Shown: positions 7,694 to 16,264 of the stretch, piece after piece
Layout: each line of letters begins with the position of its first letter
Numbering within the stretch: position 1 is the first letter of the stretch
Assembly: GCA_023433345.1 (NCBI GenBank)
Contig: JAEZDA010000027.1
Span: 1-28,248 of the forward strand
From: Bacteroidota bacterium
GTDB taxonomy: Bacteria > Bacteroidota > Bacteroidia > Chitinophagales > Chitinophagaceae
Reading direction: 5' to 3'
DNA: 28,248 nucleotides
The notes under the pieces: generated by a model
Told to the model about the DNA's origin: nothing
Seen by the model: the letters and a program-made list of their open reading frames with translations, nothing else
The model's database searches: none
Translations under genes and position numbers: made by a program

Positions 7694-8707
7694 TTAAAAA
7701 GGCATTTCTTTCTTTTTTCGAAGGCTGCTTAGCGAAGGATCCATTTCAATGGCCTTGTCGCACATCTGTTGCCCGCGGTCCTTATCTCCTTTCTTCTGAA
7801 AGTTCAATCCCGCCTGGTACAGGGCTTTTCCGTTGTTTGGATTTTTTTCCAGCATCTTCTGGCAGTATTCGAGAGATTTATCGAATTTTTTTTGTTGATA
7901 TAAAATTTCAGCAAGCCCCATCAGTAGATCTGTATTGCCAGGCTTCTTGCTTAACACCTCGAGCAAAAGAGCTTCTCCCCTGTCCGTATCGCCCGCGTAA
8001 AGTGCTGCAAAGCCGAAATTTTCTTTAAAGTCGTTCGATTGCACATAGCCTGCCACGGCGGCCTTGTCGAACATGATCACGGCAAATTTGTATTGCGCCT
8101 GGTTATAATAGATCAATCCAAGTTCATACATCCACAAACTCTTTGTAGGATCTATAAGAACGGCCTTTTCATAAAATGGAATCGCTTTGTTATACTCTTC
8201 CATGTCTAAATAGTTTCGACCCAATGTGTAGGCAACCTGGGCATCATTTCCATCGGCCTCAAAAGCTTTCTTAAGTTCCTTTTCAGCTTCAGGGAAGTTT
8301 TCGAGCTGGTACTGGCTTAAACCTATTATTCTGCTTGAATTGTTGCAGGTTTTGCACTTTTTAGCCATCTCTATTGCCTTGTCATACTGGCGAAAATTGA
8401 AATAGAGATCAGTTAGTTGTTCGATAGCCTCGGTATTCTTCGGATCCAGCTCATTAACCTTTTTGAAACTTTCCATTGCATTATGCAACTTGCGCATTTC
8501 AAGGTATGCGTAACCGTTATGCATCATCGCATCGATGTTGCCCGGCTTAAAAGAAAGAGATTTTTCAAAACTTCGGGAAGCAAGAAGGTATCTTTTGGCT
8601 TCCATTTCCTGTTTGCCAATTTGGAAATAATGCGCAGAACTGTCATTGGCCTGTGCATAGGAGCACATGGAAAGGCATAACAATAGTATCAGTGGTAGGT
8701 TTTTCAT
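7694..8707 (-). CDS. Exported TPR-repeat protein
   Basis: A 337-residue protein with a signal peptide (MKNLPLILLLCLSMCSYAQA), followed by about eight tetratricopeptide repeats across almost the whole mature chain. Recognisable 34-residue units include 'ALYQAGLNFQKKGDKDRGQQMCDKAIEMDPS', 'AQVAYTLGRNYLDMEEYNKAI' and 'IDAMMHNGYAYLEMRKLHNAMESF'-type blocks with the W/LG/Y/A/P spacing of TPRs. A CKTCNN element near residue 122 is a small oddity. TPR arrays bind other proteins; no enzymatic domain is present and the partner is unknown. The gene starts 27 bases after glgB and sits just before the operon terminator, so it is probably cotranscribed with the glycogen genes, but a direct role in glycogen metabolism is not shown. 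Confidence 0.87.
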   Translation of the reverse strand: MKNLPLILLLCLSMCSYAQANDSSAHYFQIGKQEMEAKRYLLASRSFEKSLSFKPGNIDAMMHNGYAYLEMRKLHNAMESFKKVNELDPKNTEAIEQLTDLYFNFRQYDKAIEMAKKCKTCNNSSRIIGLSQYQLENFPEAEKELKKAFEADGNDAQVAYTLGRNYLDMEEYNKAIPFYEKAVLIDPTKSLWMYELGLIYYNQAQYKFAVIMFDKAAVAGYVQSNDFKENFGFAALYAGDTDRGEALLLEVLSKKPGNTDLLMGLAEILYQQKKFDKSLEYCQKMLEKNPNNGKALYQAGLNFQKKGDKDRGQQMCDKAIEMDPSLSSLRKKKEMPF

Positions 8708-8734
8708 GGCGGCGAGTCAACAAAGAATATTCCA

Positions 8735-10669
8735 TTAACGGAATATCAAAGCTGATAACGCCGGAACATCCACTTTTATTTTACACATCCTGATTTTTTT
8801 ATCTGTAACCTGCACCTCCACTGTTTGATTCAAAAACTCGCCCGTTCCCCAGTACTTTTTATCGTTGGTATTCAATACTTCCGTCCAGCTTAATTTACCT
8901 TTAACATTATATTCTTCTCCCTGGTAAGCACTCACTGATACATTCAGCAAAACTAGAATGTCATCTTCGCGTTTTTTCGCTTTTCGTTTAAACATTAACA
9001 GGCCCTTGTCTCTCCTGCTGATATCAATCCATTCAAAACCCTTTTTTTCAAATTGCAACACATGAAGTGCAGGGTTTTCCCGGCAGATTATGTTCAGATC
9101 GCGCACACAATTTTGCAAAAAGTTATGGCTGTCATATTGCAACAAGTTCCAATCCAGTTCGCTCTGTTCGTTCCACTCAGTGGTTTGGCCGAATTCATTT
9201 CCCATGAACAGCAGTTTGGCGCCGGGATGCATCCACATATAGGCATAGAGCAATCTCAGGTTCGCAAACTTTTCAAATTCATTTCCCGGCATTTTATAAA
9301 GCATCGGGCTTTTACCGTGTACAACTTCATCATGACTGAAAGGCAGCATAAAATGCTCATCAAAGAAATACATTATACTAAAGGTGAGTTTATCCTGAGC
9401 CCTGAGCCTTTCTTCTGATTCCATTTTAAAATAGTTCAGTGTATCATGCATCCATCCCATCATCCACTTCATTCCAAAACCATAACCACCTTCACTTACA
9501 GGATGAGTAATTAGCGGCCAGTCTGAGGATTCTTCTGCAATAGTTTGTACATCGGGAAATTCTTCATTTACCATTGTATTCAGACTTTTCACAAATTCGA
9601 TCGCTTCAAGATTCTCATTTCCCCCATGTTCATTCGGAACCCACTCACCTTCTTTCCTCGAGAAGTCCAGCCGGATGATACTGTTCACTGCATCCACCCT
9701 GAGCCCGTCAGCATGAAATTGTTTCAGCCAGAAATGTGCGCTGCTTAAAAGGAAGGATCGAACTTCGCCACGCCTGTAATTGAAGATATAGCTGTTCCAG
9801 TCAGGATGATAACCCTTACGCATATCTGCATATTCAAAAGTGTGGGCACCATCGAACATGAAAAGACCGTGGGCATCTCCGGGGAAGTGGGAAGGCACCC
9901 AATCCAATATCACTCCTATCCCTTCCGCATGAAAGGCATTGATAAGCATTTTTAATTCATCAGGGTTTCCAAAGCGCGAGGTCGGAGCGAAATATCCTGT
10001 CACCTGGTATCCCCAGCTTCCGTCTAAAGGATGCTCCATAACAGGCAACAATTCCACATGAGTAAAGCCCATTCCTTTTACATACGGAATCAGTTTTTCG
10101 GCGATCATTGCGTAAGAATTGAAGCTGCCTTCTTTTTTTTCAGGCCTTATCCAACTGCCGGGATGCACCTCATATACGAGAAAGGGTGAAGAGGGGTTGT
10201 TGTGCTGATGTCTTTCCTTCATCCATGAAGCGTCCTCGAATTCGTAGTTTCCCACCCACGTTATTGAAGCCGTTCCGGGCCTTAATTCAGCGTAACGTGC
10301 AAACGGATCTGCCTTTTCCTGCACGCTCTCATCGTTTCCTACAATATGGAATTTATACAGCATCCCTTCCGTTATTCGCGGAAGGAAGCCTTCCCAGATG
10401 CCTGATTTATCAAGCCTTACAAAAAGAGAATGAAGCCCGGGTTTCCAACCGTTAAAGTCGCCAATAACGGAGACTGCTTTGGCATGGGGAGCCCACACGG
10501 AGAAATAGAAACCAACGGTACCGGATAAACGAAGGTGATGCGCCCCGAACTTGTCATAAGCATTGAAGAGTGTTCCTTCTCTGAATTTTTCAACCTCAGT
10601 TGGCGAGAAAAAAGAATAATTCCATACGAGGCCGGAAGTATCAATAAAGTGGTCGTCTTCGTATGCCAT
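8735..10669 (-). CDS. glgB: 1,4-alpha-glucan branching enzyme (GH13)
   Basis: A 644-residue enzyme that cuts alpha-1,4-glucan chains and rejoins the piece by an alpha-1,6 bond. An N-terminal carbohydrate-binding module 48 (about residues 30-145, with SVWAPHAKAVSVIGDFNGW) precedes a GH13 barrel. Active-site blocks are DGLRVDAVNSI (nucleophile D326), TIAEESSDWP (acid/base glutamate at 379 or 380) and LPFSHDEVVHGK (D447). GYQVTGYFAPTSRFG and DWVPSHFP are branching-enzyme signatures. It lacks the extra N-terminal domain of the longer Escherichia coli-type enzyme, as in many short GlgB proteins. It lies 40 bases after glgC and 27 bases before the TPR gene, inside the glycogen operon. Confidence 0.96.
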   Translation of the reverse strand: MAYEDDHFIDTSGLVWNYSFFSPTEVEKFREGTLFNAYDKFGAHHLRLSGTVGFYFSVWAPHAKAVSVIGDFNGWKPGLHSLFVRLDKSGIWEGFLPRITEGMLYKFHIVGNDESVQEKADPFARYAELRPGTASITWVGNYEFEDASWMKERHQHNNPSSPFLVYEVHPGSWIRPEKKEGSFNSYAMIAEKLIPYVKGMGFTHVELLPVMEHPLDGSWGYQVTGYFAPTSRFGNPDELKMLINAFHAEGIGVILDWVPSHFPGDAHGLFMFDGAHTFEYADMRKGYHPDWNSYIFNYRRGEVRSFLLSSAHFWLKQFHADGLRVDAVNSIIRLDFSRKEGEWVPNEHGGNENLEAIEFVKSLNTMVNEEFPDVQTIAEESSDWPLITHPVSEGGYGFGMKWMMGWMHDTLNYFKMESEERLRAQDKLTFSIMYFFDEHFMLPFSHDEVVHGKSPMLYKMPGNEFEKFANLRLLYAYMWMHPGAKLLFMGNEFGQTTEWNEQSELDWNLLQYDSHNFLQNCVRDLNIICRENPALHVLQFEKKGFEWIDISRRDKGLLMFKRKAKKREDDILVLLNVSVSAYQGEEYNVKGKLSWTEVLNTNDKKYWGTGEFLNQTVEVQVTDKKIRMCKIKVDVPALSALIFR

Positions 10670-10709
10670 GCTCTATTAGTTGCTGCGGTGGAACAATGTA
10701 CTGCTGTTC

Positions 10710-11987
10710 TCAGAGAGTAAAGCCGTCTTCAATCACTGCTCCTTTTTTCACAACCACGATCCCGTCTTTAATGGTGAATAATCCATGATCCCTGTCTTCA
10801 AGATGACGTCCTCCTGTGATGCTAACGTTATCGCCTATCCGACAATCTTTATCAACGATCACATTGGTAAGGTGGCAGTTCTCTCCTATCCCAACCTTAG
10901 GAAGACCTTTGGAATAATCGTATGCTATTTCAGCGAGGGTTTCATAAAAGTCATTGCCCATTATATAGCAACTTGTAATTGTACTTCCACTCCCAATTCT
11001 GCTGCGAATTCCGATCACGGAATTTTTTATGGCTGCGGCATGAATGATAGAGCCTTCAGCTACAATGGCCTGTTCAATCATTGTGCCGCTGATCTTGGCA
11101 GGTGGCAGCATCCGCGCTCTTGTATAAACCATGCGCTGGTTGTCGAAAAGATTGAATGGCGGAATATCCATGGTTAATGCGAGGTTCGCTTCGAAGTAGG
11201 AATAGATGTTTCCAATGTCTTCCCAATAACCTTCATATTGGTAAGAATTTACTTTGTAGGAATTAATAACAGAAGGAATTATTTCTTTCCCGAAATCTGT
11301 AGCATTCGCCATATCGGTTTTCAGCAACCTGAACAGAACGTCGCGGTTGAAGATATAAATTCCCATTGAGGCAAGGTAATGTCGCCCTTGTTGTTGCATT
11401 TCAGGGCCGGTATCACTCACCCAGTCAGGAAGCATTTCTGCAGGCGGTTTTTCCGTAAAGGATGTGATCTTGTTATTCTCACCCGTTTTCAGGATCCCAA
11501 AACTTGAAGCTTCGCGATCACCTACAGGAATTGTTGCAATTGTAATGTCGGAGCCGGCAGCAGCGTGTTGGTCGATCATTTGAGCGAAGTCCATTTGATA
11601 TAATTGATCTCCGCTCAGAATAAGCAAATATTCAAACTCATTATTTTGTATGTGCTTGAGAGATTGCCTAACCGCATCGGCAGTTCCCTGGAACCAACCA
11701 AGACCTTCGGGGGTCTGTTCCGCTGCAAGAATATCTACAAAGCCGGTGCTGAAGCCGCTGAATTGGTAAGTGTTTTTGATGTGCTTGTTAAGCGAGGCCG
11801 AATTGTATTGTGTGAGCACGAACATCCGGCTGATATTACTGTTGATGCAATTGGATATCGGTATGTCCACCAACCTGTACTTTCCGGCGATCGGCACGGC
11901 CGGTTTGCTCCGTGTTGCGGTAAGAGGATAAAGCCGTGTACCTGCACCACCTCCGAGAATTACTGCCACTACCTGTCCGCTTTGCAT
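10710..11987 (-). CDS. glgC: Glucose-1-phosphate adenylyltransferase (ADP-glucose pyrophosphorylase)
   Basis: A 425-residue enzyme making ADP-glucose from ATP and glucose 1-phosphate, the committed step of bacterial glycogen synthesis. The nucleotidyltransferase domain opens with ILGGGAGTRLYPLT (residues 10-23) and continues with SKPAVPIAGKYRLVDIPISN, GWFQGTADAVRQ (97-108) and SFTEKP. The C-terminal third (about 300-420) is a left-handed beta-helix of hexapeptide-like repeats (ISGTMIEQAIVAEGSIIH, KNSVIGIRSRIGSGSTI), normal for GlgC. The length is typical. Only 3 bases separate it from glgA, implying coupling in one transcript. Confidence 0.96.
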   Translation of the reverse strand: MQSGQVVAVILGGGAGTRLYPLTATRSKPAVPIAGKYRLVDIPISNCINSNISRMFVLTQYNSASLNKHIKNTYQFSGFSTGFVDILAAEQTPEGLGWFQGTADAVRQSLKHIQNNEFEYLLILSGDQLYQMDFAQMIDQHAAAGSDITIATIPVGDREASSFGILKTGENNKITSFTEKPPAEMLPDWVSDTGPEMQQQGRHYLASMGIYIFNRDVLFRLLKTDMANATDFGKEIIPSVINSYKVNSYQYEGYWEDIGNIYSYFEANLALTMDIPPFNLFDNQRMVYTRARMLPPAKISGTMIEQAIVAEGSIIHAAAIKNSVIGIRSRIGSGSTITSCYIMGNDFYETLAEIAYDYSKGLPKVGIGENCHLTNVIVDKDCRIGDNVSITGGRHLEDRDHGLFTIKDGIVVVKKGAVIEDGFTL

Positions 11988-11990
11988 AAT

Positions 11991-13400
11991 TTATTTATTA
12001 TAGAGTTCGATATATTTTTGCGCGCTGGCTTCCCAACTCCAGTTGAGGCCCATCACTTTCTTCCTCAATTCCTGCAATTTACCTTTGTTTCCATACAATA
12101 TCAAAGCCCGGTTGATGGATGAGACAATATCGTCTACGCTTGCCTGTTGGAATGTTATTCCATATCCTCCGGGGTCTTCATAGTCCGGTACAGTGTCTTT
12201 AAGTCCGCCCGTTTTCCTTACCACCGGTATCGTTCCATAGCGCATTGCATACATTTGGTTCAGTCCGCATGGTTCCACCCTGCTGGGCATCAAAATAAAA
12301 TCGGCGCCGGCATACATCTGGTGGCTTAACGTTTCATTGTAACCTATCTGTGAATTGTAATATCCCACATATTTTTTATTCAGTCCCTCAAGTGCAGCCT
12401 CGGTTTCTTTTTCGCCACTCCCTAACAGTAAAAAATTGATGCCGACATTGGGAATGGTAAATACTTTTGAAATGGCGGGCGCAAGAAGATCTGCTGCTTT
12501 CTCCGCAACAAGCCTGCCGATAAAAACAAAAAGAGGGAGAGCGGGGTCAAGATTGAATTCATCGCACAACCTTTTTTTGTTCAGGCTTTTTCCCTCCTTT
12601 ACATCTTTAGCAGAGTAGTTGTCAAGAATTAAGGTGTCTTTTTTAGGATCCCAAACCGAATAATCTATACCGTTTAAGATGCCGCTGCATTTGGCAGACT
12701 CAGCCAAAAAGAGTGAACGAAGGTTTGAATCCTGTTCCATTATTTCCTGCATATAACCGGGGCTAACGGTATTTACCTGCCCCGCACACTTTATTCCTGC
12801 AGCAAGAGAATTAATGGTGTTGCTCCAATCAAGAAGGCCCCAGTTCCATGTATTCCATGCGGGAAGTTCGCCGCCCCGCTGCCAGTTCATCCAGCCCTGG
12901 TACTCTGCATTATGAATAGTGAACACTGTTTTAATGCCTGCAAGATGAGCGTATGCAAAACATTGTTGCATCATGAATGGTATTAAGGCACTATGATGAT
13001 CGTGCACATGCACAACATCAGGTAAATGGTTCCATTTGCTCACCCACTCAAGTACAGACACCTGGAATGCAAGGAACCTGTCAGTATCATCTGGATAATT
13101 ATATACCTTTTCCCTGTCCAGCAATCCATTGATATCAACACAGTACAGGTCGAAGCCAAGCCGGTTCCCCACTTCTTTTATCACGGTAAATTCCAGCAAT
13201 CGCTGGCCCATTTTAAAAGATGCTTTGTGCACTACTTCCCAATCATTATCATATAAAAATTGTGTGCGGTGCATTGGCATAACAACCTTTACGTAATTGC
13301 CTGACTGTTGTTGATATTTGGACAGCGCTCCCACCACATCGGCAAGTCCGCCAACCTTGGCCACCGGGTAACATTCAAAACTTACATGTAAAATTTCCAT
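11991..13400 (-). CDS. glgA: Glycogen synthase (GT5, ADP-glucose dependent)
   Basis: A 469-residue enzyme that transfers glucose from ADP-glucose to the non-reducing end of alpha-1,4-glucan. The start is set at ATG 13400 because the protein then begins MEILHVSFECYPVAKVGGLADVVGAL, the family's N-terminal ADP-glucose-binding block with K15-V-G-G-L. A longer open frame to 13562 adds 54 residues without family similarity and overlaps the divergent transporter. The C-terminal GT1 half has FVFIGRLVAEKAADLL, then MPSRVEPCGLNQMYAMRYGTIPVVRKTGGL, which holds the catalytic glutamate region. GlgA is the first gene of the minus-strand glycogen operon. Confidence 0.95.
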   Translation of the reverse strand: MEILHVSFECYPVAKVGGLADVVGALSKYQQQSGNYVKVVMPMHRTQFLYDNDWEVVHKASFKMGQRLLEFTVIKEVGNRLGFDLYCVDINGLLDREKVYNYPDDTDRFLAFQVSVLEWVSKWNHLPDVVHVHDHHSALIPFMMQQCFAYAHLAGIKTVFTIHNAEYQGWMNWQRGGELPAWNTWNWGLLDWSNTINSLAAGIKCAGQVNTVSPGYMQEIMEQDSNLRSLFLAESAKCSGILNGIDYSVWDPKKDTLILDNYSAKDVKEGKSLNKKRLCDEFNLDPALPLFVFIGRLVAEKAADLLAPAISKVFTIPNVGINFLLLGSGEKETEAALEGLNKKYVGYYNSQIGYNETLSHQMYAGADFILMPSRVEPCGLNQMYAMRYGTIPVVRKTGGLKDTVPDYEDPGGYGITFQQASVDDIVSSINRALILYGNKGKLQELRKKVMGLNWSWEASAQKYIELYNK

Positions 13401-13506
13401 GAGGCTTCTTTCTGATTTCAATTTAAGGAAGATTGCCCGAACGAAAAGAATAAGAGAGCTTTTACAATTTATTATTTGCTTACTTTCAGTGCACAAACCA
13501 AAATTA

Positions 13507-15192
13507 ATGGAGCCATTTAAAGAAAGCATTGTACTTGATAAACCTTCGCAGGTGCCCACCAACTATGGAGCATTGGGGACCCTGGTAACCGTATTTTTTT
13601 TCTGGGGATTTATAGCCGCAGGAAACAATGTGTTCATCCCGTTTTGCAAACATTACTTCGGCCTTGACCAGTTTCAAAGCCAGTTGATAGACTTTGCTTT
13701 TTACACGGCTTACTTTATCGGAGCATTAGGTTTATTTGCTTACGGTTCTTTTGGAGGAAAGGATCTTGTTGGGAAATGGGGATACAAAAAAAGTATCGTG
13801 TATGGCCTGATCTTTTCAGCGATCGGTGCAGCTGCAATGATACTTGCAGTAAACCTGAATACATTTCCCGCGATGTTGATCGGGCTGTTCATCGTTGCAT
13901 TGGGTTTTTCATTACAGCAATCTGCAGCACAACCCTTCAGCGTATCGCTTGGCGATCCTGCAACAGGAACAAGCCGGATAAATTTGGGTGGAGGCATAAA
14001 CTCCTTCGGCACCACAATCGGTCCGATACTGGTAGCCTATGCACTTTTCGGAACCACTGCAGAAATCACCGATGATCAGATAGCAAATCTTAGTTTGAAC
14101 AAAGTAGTGATTTTATACTCTTGCGTAGGAGCATTGTTTCTCGCAGCCGCTGCAATGTTCAACTTTTCGGGAAAGGTGCCGGCGGGTATCATGGAGGAGA
14201 AGACCGAAAAGGCAAATAAAGCGCTCTATACATTAATAATTATGGCCGGACTGTTATTTCTCATGTTCGTTCCTGTATTCGGCAGTTATAAAATTGATAT
14301 GTCTGTTCTTTCTCCGGATGCAAAGCATGACCTGGAGATGTACCGGATGAAATGGTTACTCGGCGCTTTCCTGGTAGTTGTTATAGGCCTGTTGGTTGCA
14401 AATTTCAGTGCGCAAAAAAAACCTGAGGGTTGGGGAGCGATGAAGTATCCGCAACTGGTATTGGGCATGATCGCTCTTTTTGTTTATGTAGGTGTGGAAG
14501 TAGCTATAGGAAGTAATTTAAGCGAGCTTCTGAAACTTGAGGAATTCGGTGCAATGCAGGCGTCGGAAGCCACTCCATACATATCGATGTATTGGGGCAG
14601 TTTAATGATAGGGCGTTGGGTTGGAGCCGTTTCGGCATTTCGTTTAAGCAAGCCCGTTAAAACTCTCCTGCAATTCGTAGTTCCGGTGATCGCTTTTCTT
14701 GTTGTGATTGGTGTGGGCACACTCGCAGGATATGAAATGGGACCGTTGAATCACTACATTTTTGCAGTAGCCATACAAGTGGTGGCAATGTATTTTGCGC
14801 AGGATAAGCCTGTGTTCACCTTGCTCCTGTTTGGTTTGCTTGGTATTGCAGCGATGGTATTCGGAATAATGAACTCCGGCACGCTGGCAATCTATGCGTT
14901 CCTGGCCGGCGGACTGTGCTGTTCTATCATGTGGCCATGCATATTTAATCTGTCTATCGCAGGTTTAGGAAAATACACCACGCAGGGCTCGGCCTTCCTG
15001 ATAATGATGATACTCGGAGGCGGAATAATTCCACCAATACAAGGGAAGCTGTCTGACGTAACCGGCATTCACCAGTCTTATTGGGTGGCCGTTGTATGTT
15101 TTGCATACATCACCTTATTCGCCGTGATGGTAAAGGGGATCTTAAAAAGGCAGGGAATTGATTATGACGCGGCCAACAAAAGCACACATTGA
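13507..15192 (+). CDS. Sugar:proton symporter, FHS/FucP-type MFS transporter
   Basis: A 561-residue inner-membrane protein with about 12 hydrophobic segments. FHS-family blocks are visible: LVTVFFFWGFIAAGNNVFIPFCKHYF near the N terminus, then LQQSAAQPFSVSLG and TSRINLGGGINSFGTTIGPI, matching 'Q.aaNP...lG.....sRlnl.qa.NslGt.igP'. The start ATG 13507 is chosen because the family's N-terminal helix follows; an open frame back to 13399 would add 36 residues overlapping glgA. It is longer than FucP (about 440 residues) because of an insertion around residues 255-320. The ROK kinase follows after 3 bases, so imported glucose, or a related hexose, is the likely substrate; which sugar is not decided by sequence alone. 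Confidence 0.9.
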   Translation: MEPFKESIVLDKPSQVPTNYGALGTLVTVFFFWGFIAAGNNVFIPFCKHYFGLDQFQSQLIDFAFYTAYFIGALGLFAYGSFGGKDLVGKWGYKKSIVYGLIFSAIGAAAMILAVNLNTFPAMLIGLFIVALGFSLQQSAAQPFSVSLGDPATGTSRINLGGGINSFGTTIGPILVAYALFGTTAEITDDQIANLSLNKVVILYSCVGALFLAAAAMFNFSGKVPAGIMEEKTEKANKALYTLIIMAGLLFLMFVPVFGSYKIDMSVLSPDAKHDLEMYRMKWLLGAFLVVVIGLLVANFSAQKKPEGWGAMKYPQLVLGMIALFVYVGVEVAIGSNLSELLKLEEFGAMQASEATPYISMYWGSLMIGRWVGAVSAFRLSKPVKTLLQFVVPVIAFLVVIGVGTLAGYEMGPLNHYIFAVAIQVVAMYFAQDKPVFTLLLFGLLGIAAMVFGIMNSGTLAIYAFLAGGLCCSIMWPCIFNLSIAGLGKYTTQGSAFLIMMILGGGIIPPIQGKLSDVTGIHQSYWVAVVCFAYITLFAVMVKGILKRQGIDYDAANKSTH

Positions 15193-15195
15193 TCT

Positions 15196-16149
15196 ATGGA
15201 AAAACAACTGGCAATAGGAATTGATATCGGAGGAACCAATACTAAGTTCGGAATTGTAGACATGCGCGGCAAAATTCTGTTGAAAGGGGAAATGAAAACT
15301 AACGGGTACGAACAACCGAAGTATTTTGTTGATGACCTTGCTGCAAATATTCTTCCTTTATTGAATGAATGTGGTGGAAAAGATAAAGTGCTTGGCATTG
15401 GTATAGGAGCCCCTAATGGCAACTACTATTCCGGCTGCATCGAGCATGCTGCAAACCTTGCCTGGAAAGGAATTATCCCGATGGCGAAAATGATCAGTGA
15501 GAGCCTTGGCCTCCCCGCTTGGCTTACAAACGATGCCAATGCTGCTGCACTCGGTGAAATGAAATATGGTGCGGCAAAAGGCATGAAGCATTTTATAGTT
15601 ATCACTCTTGGAACGGGCGTGGGAAGCGGAATTGTTATTGATGGAAAACTGGTTTTAGGAAGTGATGGTTTTGCAGGGGAACTTGGTCATACAATTTTGC
15701 GGCCGGGCGGCAGACTGCATACCGGTACAGGGCTGAAAGGGAGCCTTGAAATGTATTGCAGCGCAGGTGGTGTTGTGGAGAACGCAATGGAACTCCTGGC
15801 AATTGACCCGTCGCCGAGTTTGCTGAGAGATTTCGAAGGTGAACTAACGGCACGGAATATTTTCGATGCCGCACAAGAGGGAGATCAGACCGCTGTAAAA
15901 GCTTTTGAATATACAGGCGAACTGCTCGGTGAGGCATTGGCCAACTTCGTGATGTTCTCCTCACCCGAGGCCATTATACTTTTCGGGGGGCTTGCAAATG
16001 CGGGAGAAATGATAAGAAAGCCAGCGCAGGAAAGTATGGAGAAAAATCTTCTTAAAGTTTTTCAGAATAAAGTGAAGATCCTTTTTTCGCAACTGGATGA
16101 AGCCGATGCGGCAATTTTGGGCGCGAGCGGATTGGTAGGGAGGAGTTAG
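15196..16149 (+). CDS. ROK-family sugar kinase (probable glucokinase) lacking the zinc cysteines
   Basis: A 317-residue cytoplasmic kinase predicted to phosphorylate glucose with ATP. ATP-binding GIDIGGTNTKFGIVD lies at residues 8-22, catalytic D113 in LTNDANAAALGE, then LGTGVGSGI and GELGH (161-165). The ROK zinc signature CxCGxxGCxE is expected at about 176-185; here the three cysteine positions are T176, T178 and S183, while E185 is kept, so this enzyme probably folds without that zinc site. The gene lies 3 bases after the sugar transporter and is presumably cotranscribed. Its TAG stop (16147-16149) is the first stop of a heptamer array. N-acetylglucosamine or another hexose kinase is possible, but glucokinase fits the adjacent glycogen genes best. 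Confidence 0.87.
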   Translation: MEKQLAIGIDIGGTNTKFGIVDMRGKILLKGEMKTNGYEQPKYFVDDLAANILPLLNECGGKDKVLGIGIGAPNGNYYSGCIEHAANLAWKGIIPMAKMISESLGLPAWLTNDANAAALGEMKYGAAKGMKHFIVITLGTGVGSGIVIDGKLVLGSDGFAGELGHTILRPGGRLHTGTGLKGSLEMYCSAGGVVENAMELLAIDPSPSLLRDFEGELTARNIFDAAQEGDQTAVKAFEYTGELLGEALANFVMFSSPEAIILFGGLANAGEMIRKPAQESMEKNLLKVFQNKVKILFSQLDEADAAILGASGLVGRS

Positions 16150-16264
16150 TTGGTAGTTGGTAGTTGGTAGTCAGTAGTCTGTAGTCTGTAGTCTGTAGTC
16201 TGTAGTCAGTAGTCAGTAGTCGTTAGTCTCTAATCTCTAATCTCTAGTCTCTAATCTCTAATCC
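16146..16264. repeat. Heptamer array 1: 17 units between convergent stop codons
   Basis: Seventeen consecutive heptamers in unbroken 7-base phase fill the gap between the convergent sugar kinase and lipoyl synthase genes. Read on the plus strand they are TTAGTTG, GTAGTTG x2, GTAGTCA, GTAGTCT x4, GTAGTCA x2, GTAGTCG, TTAGTCT, CTAATCT x2, CTAGTCT, CTAATCT and CTAATCC. The first unit contains the TAG stop of the kinase. The last contains CTA, which is the TAG stop of lipA on the other strand. Every unit has TAG or TAA on the plus strand. The right-hand units also have TAG or TAA on the minus strand. Confidence 0.97.

Noticed and set aside
13401..13506. Operator or promoter motifs in the divergent glgA/transporter gap.
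   Set aside because: Near-matches to TAnnTTTG have the wrong spacing by one base and no convincing dyad is present.
11991..13562. The longer glgA reading with 54 extra N-terminal residues.
   Set aside because: The extra part has no similarity to GlgA and overlaps the divergent transporter gene; MEILHVSFE at 13400 is the family's normal N terminus.
16146..16264. The heptamer array as a CRISPR array or a phase-variation tract.
   Set aside because: There are no spacers or cas genes. The tract lies after the stop codons and not in a promoter or reading frame, so slippage would not switch either gene on or off.
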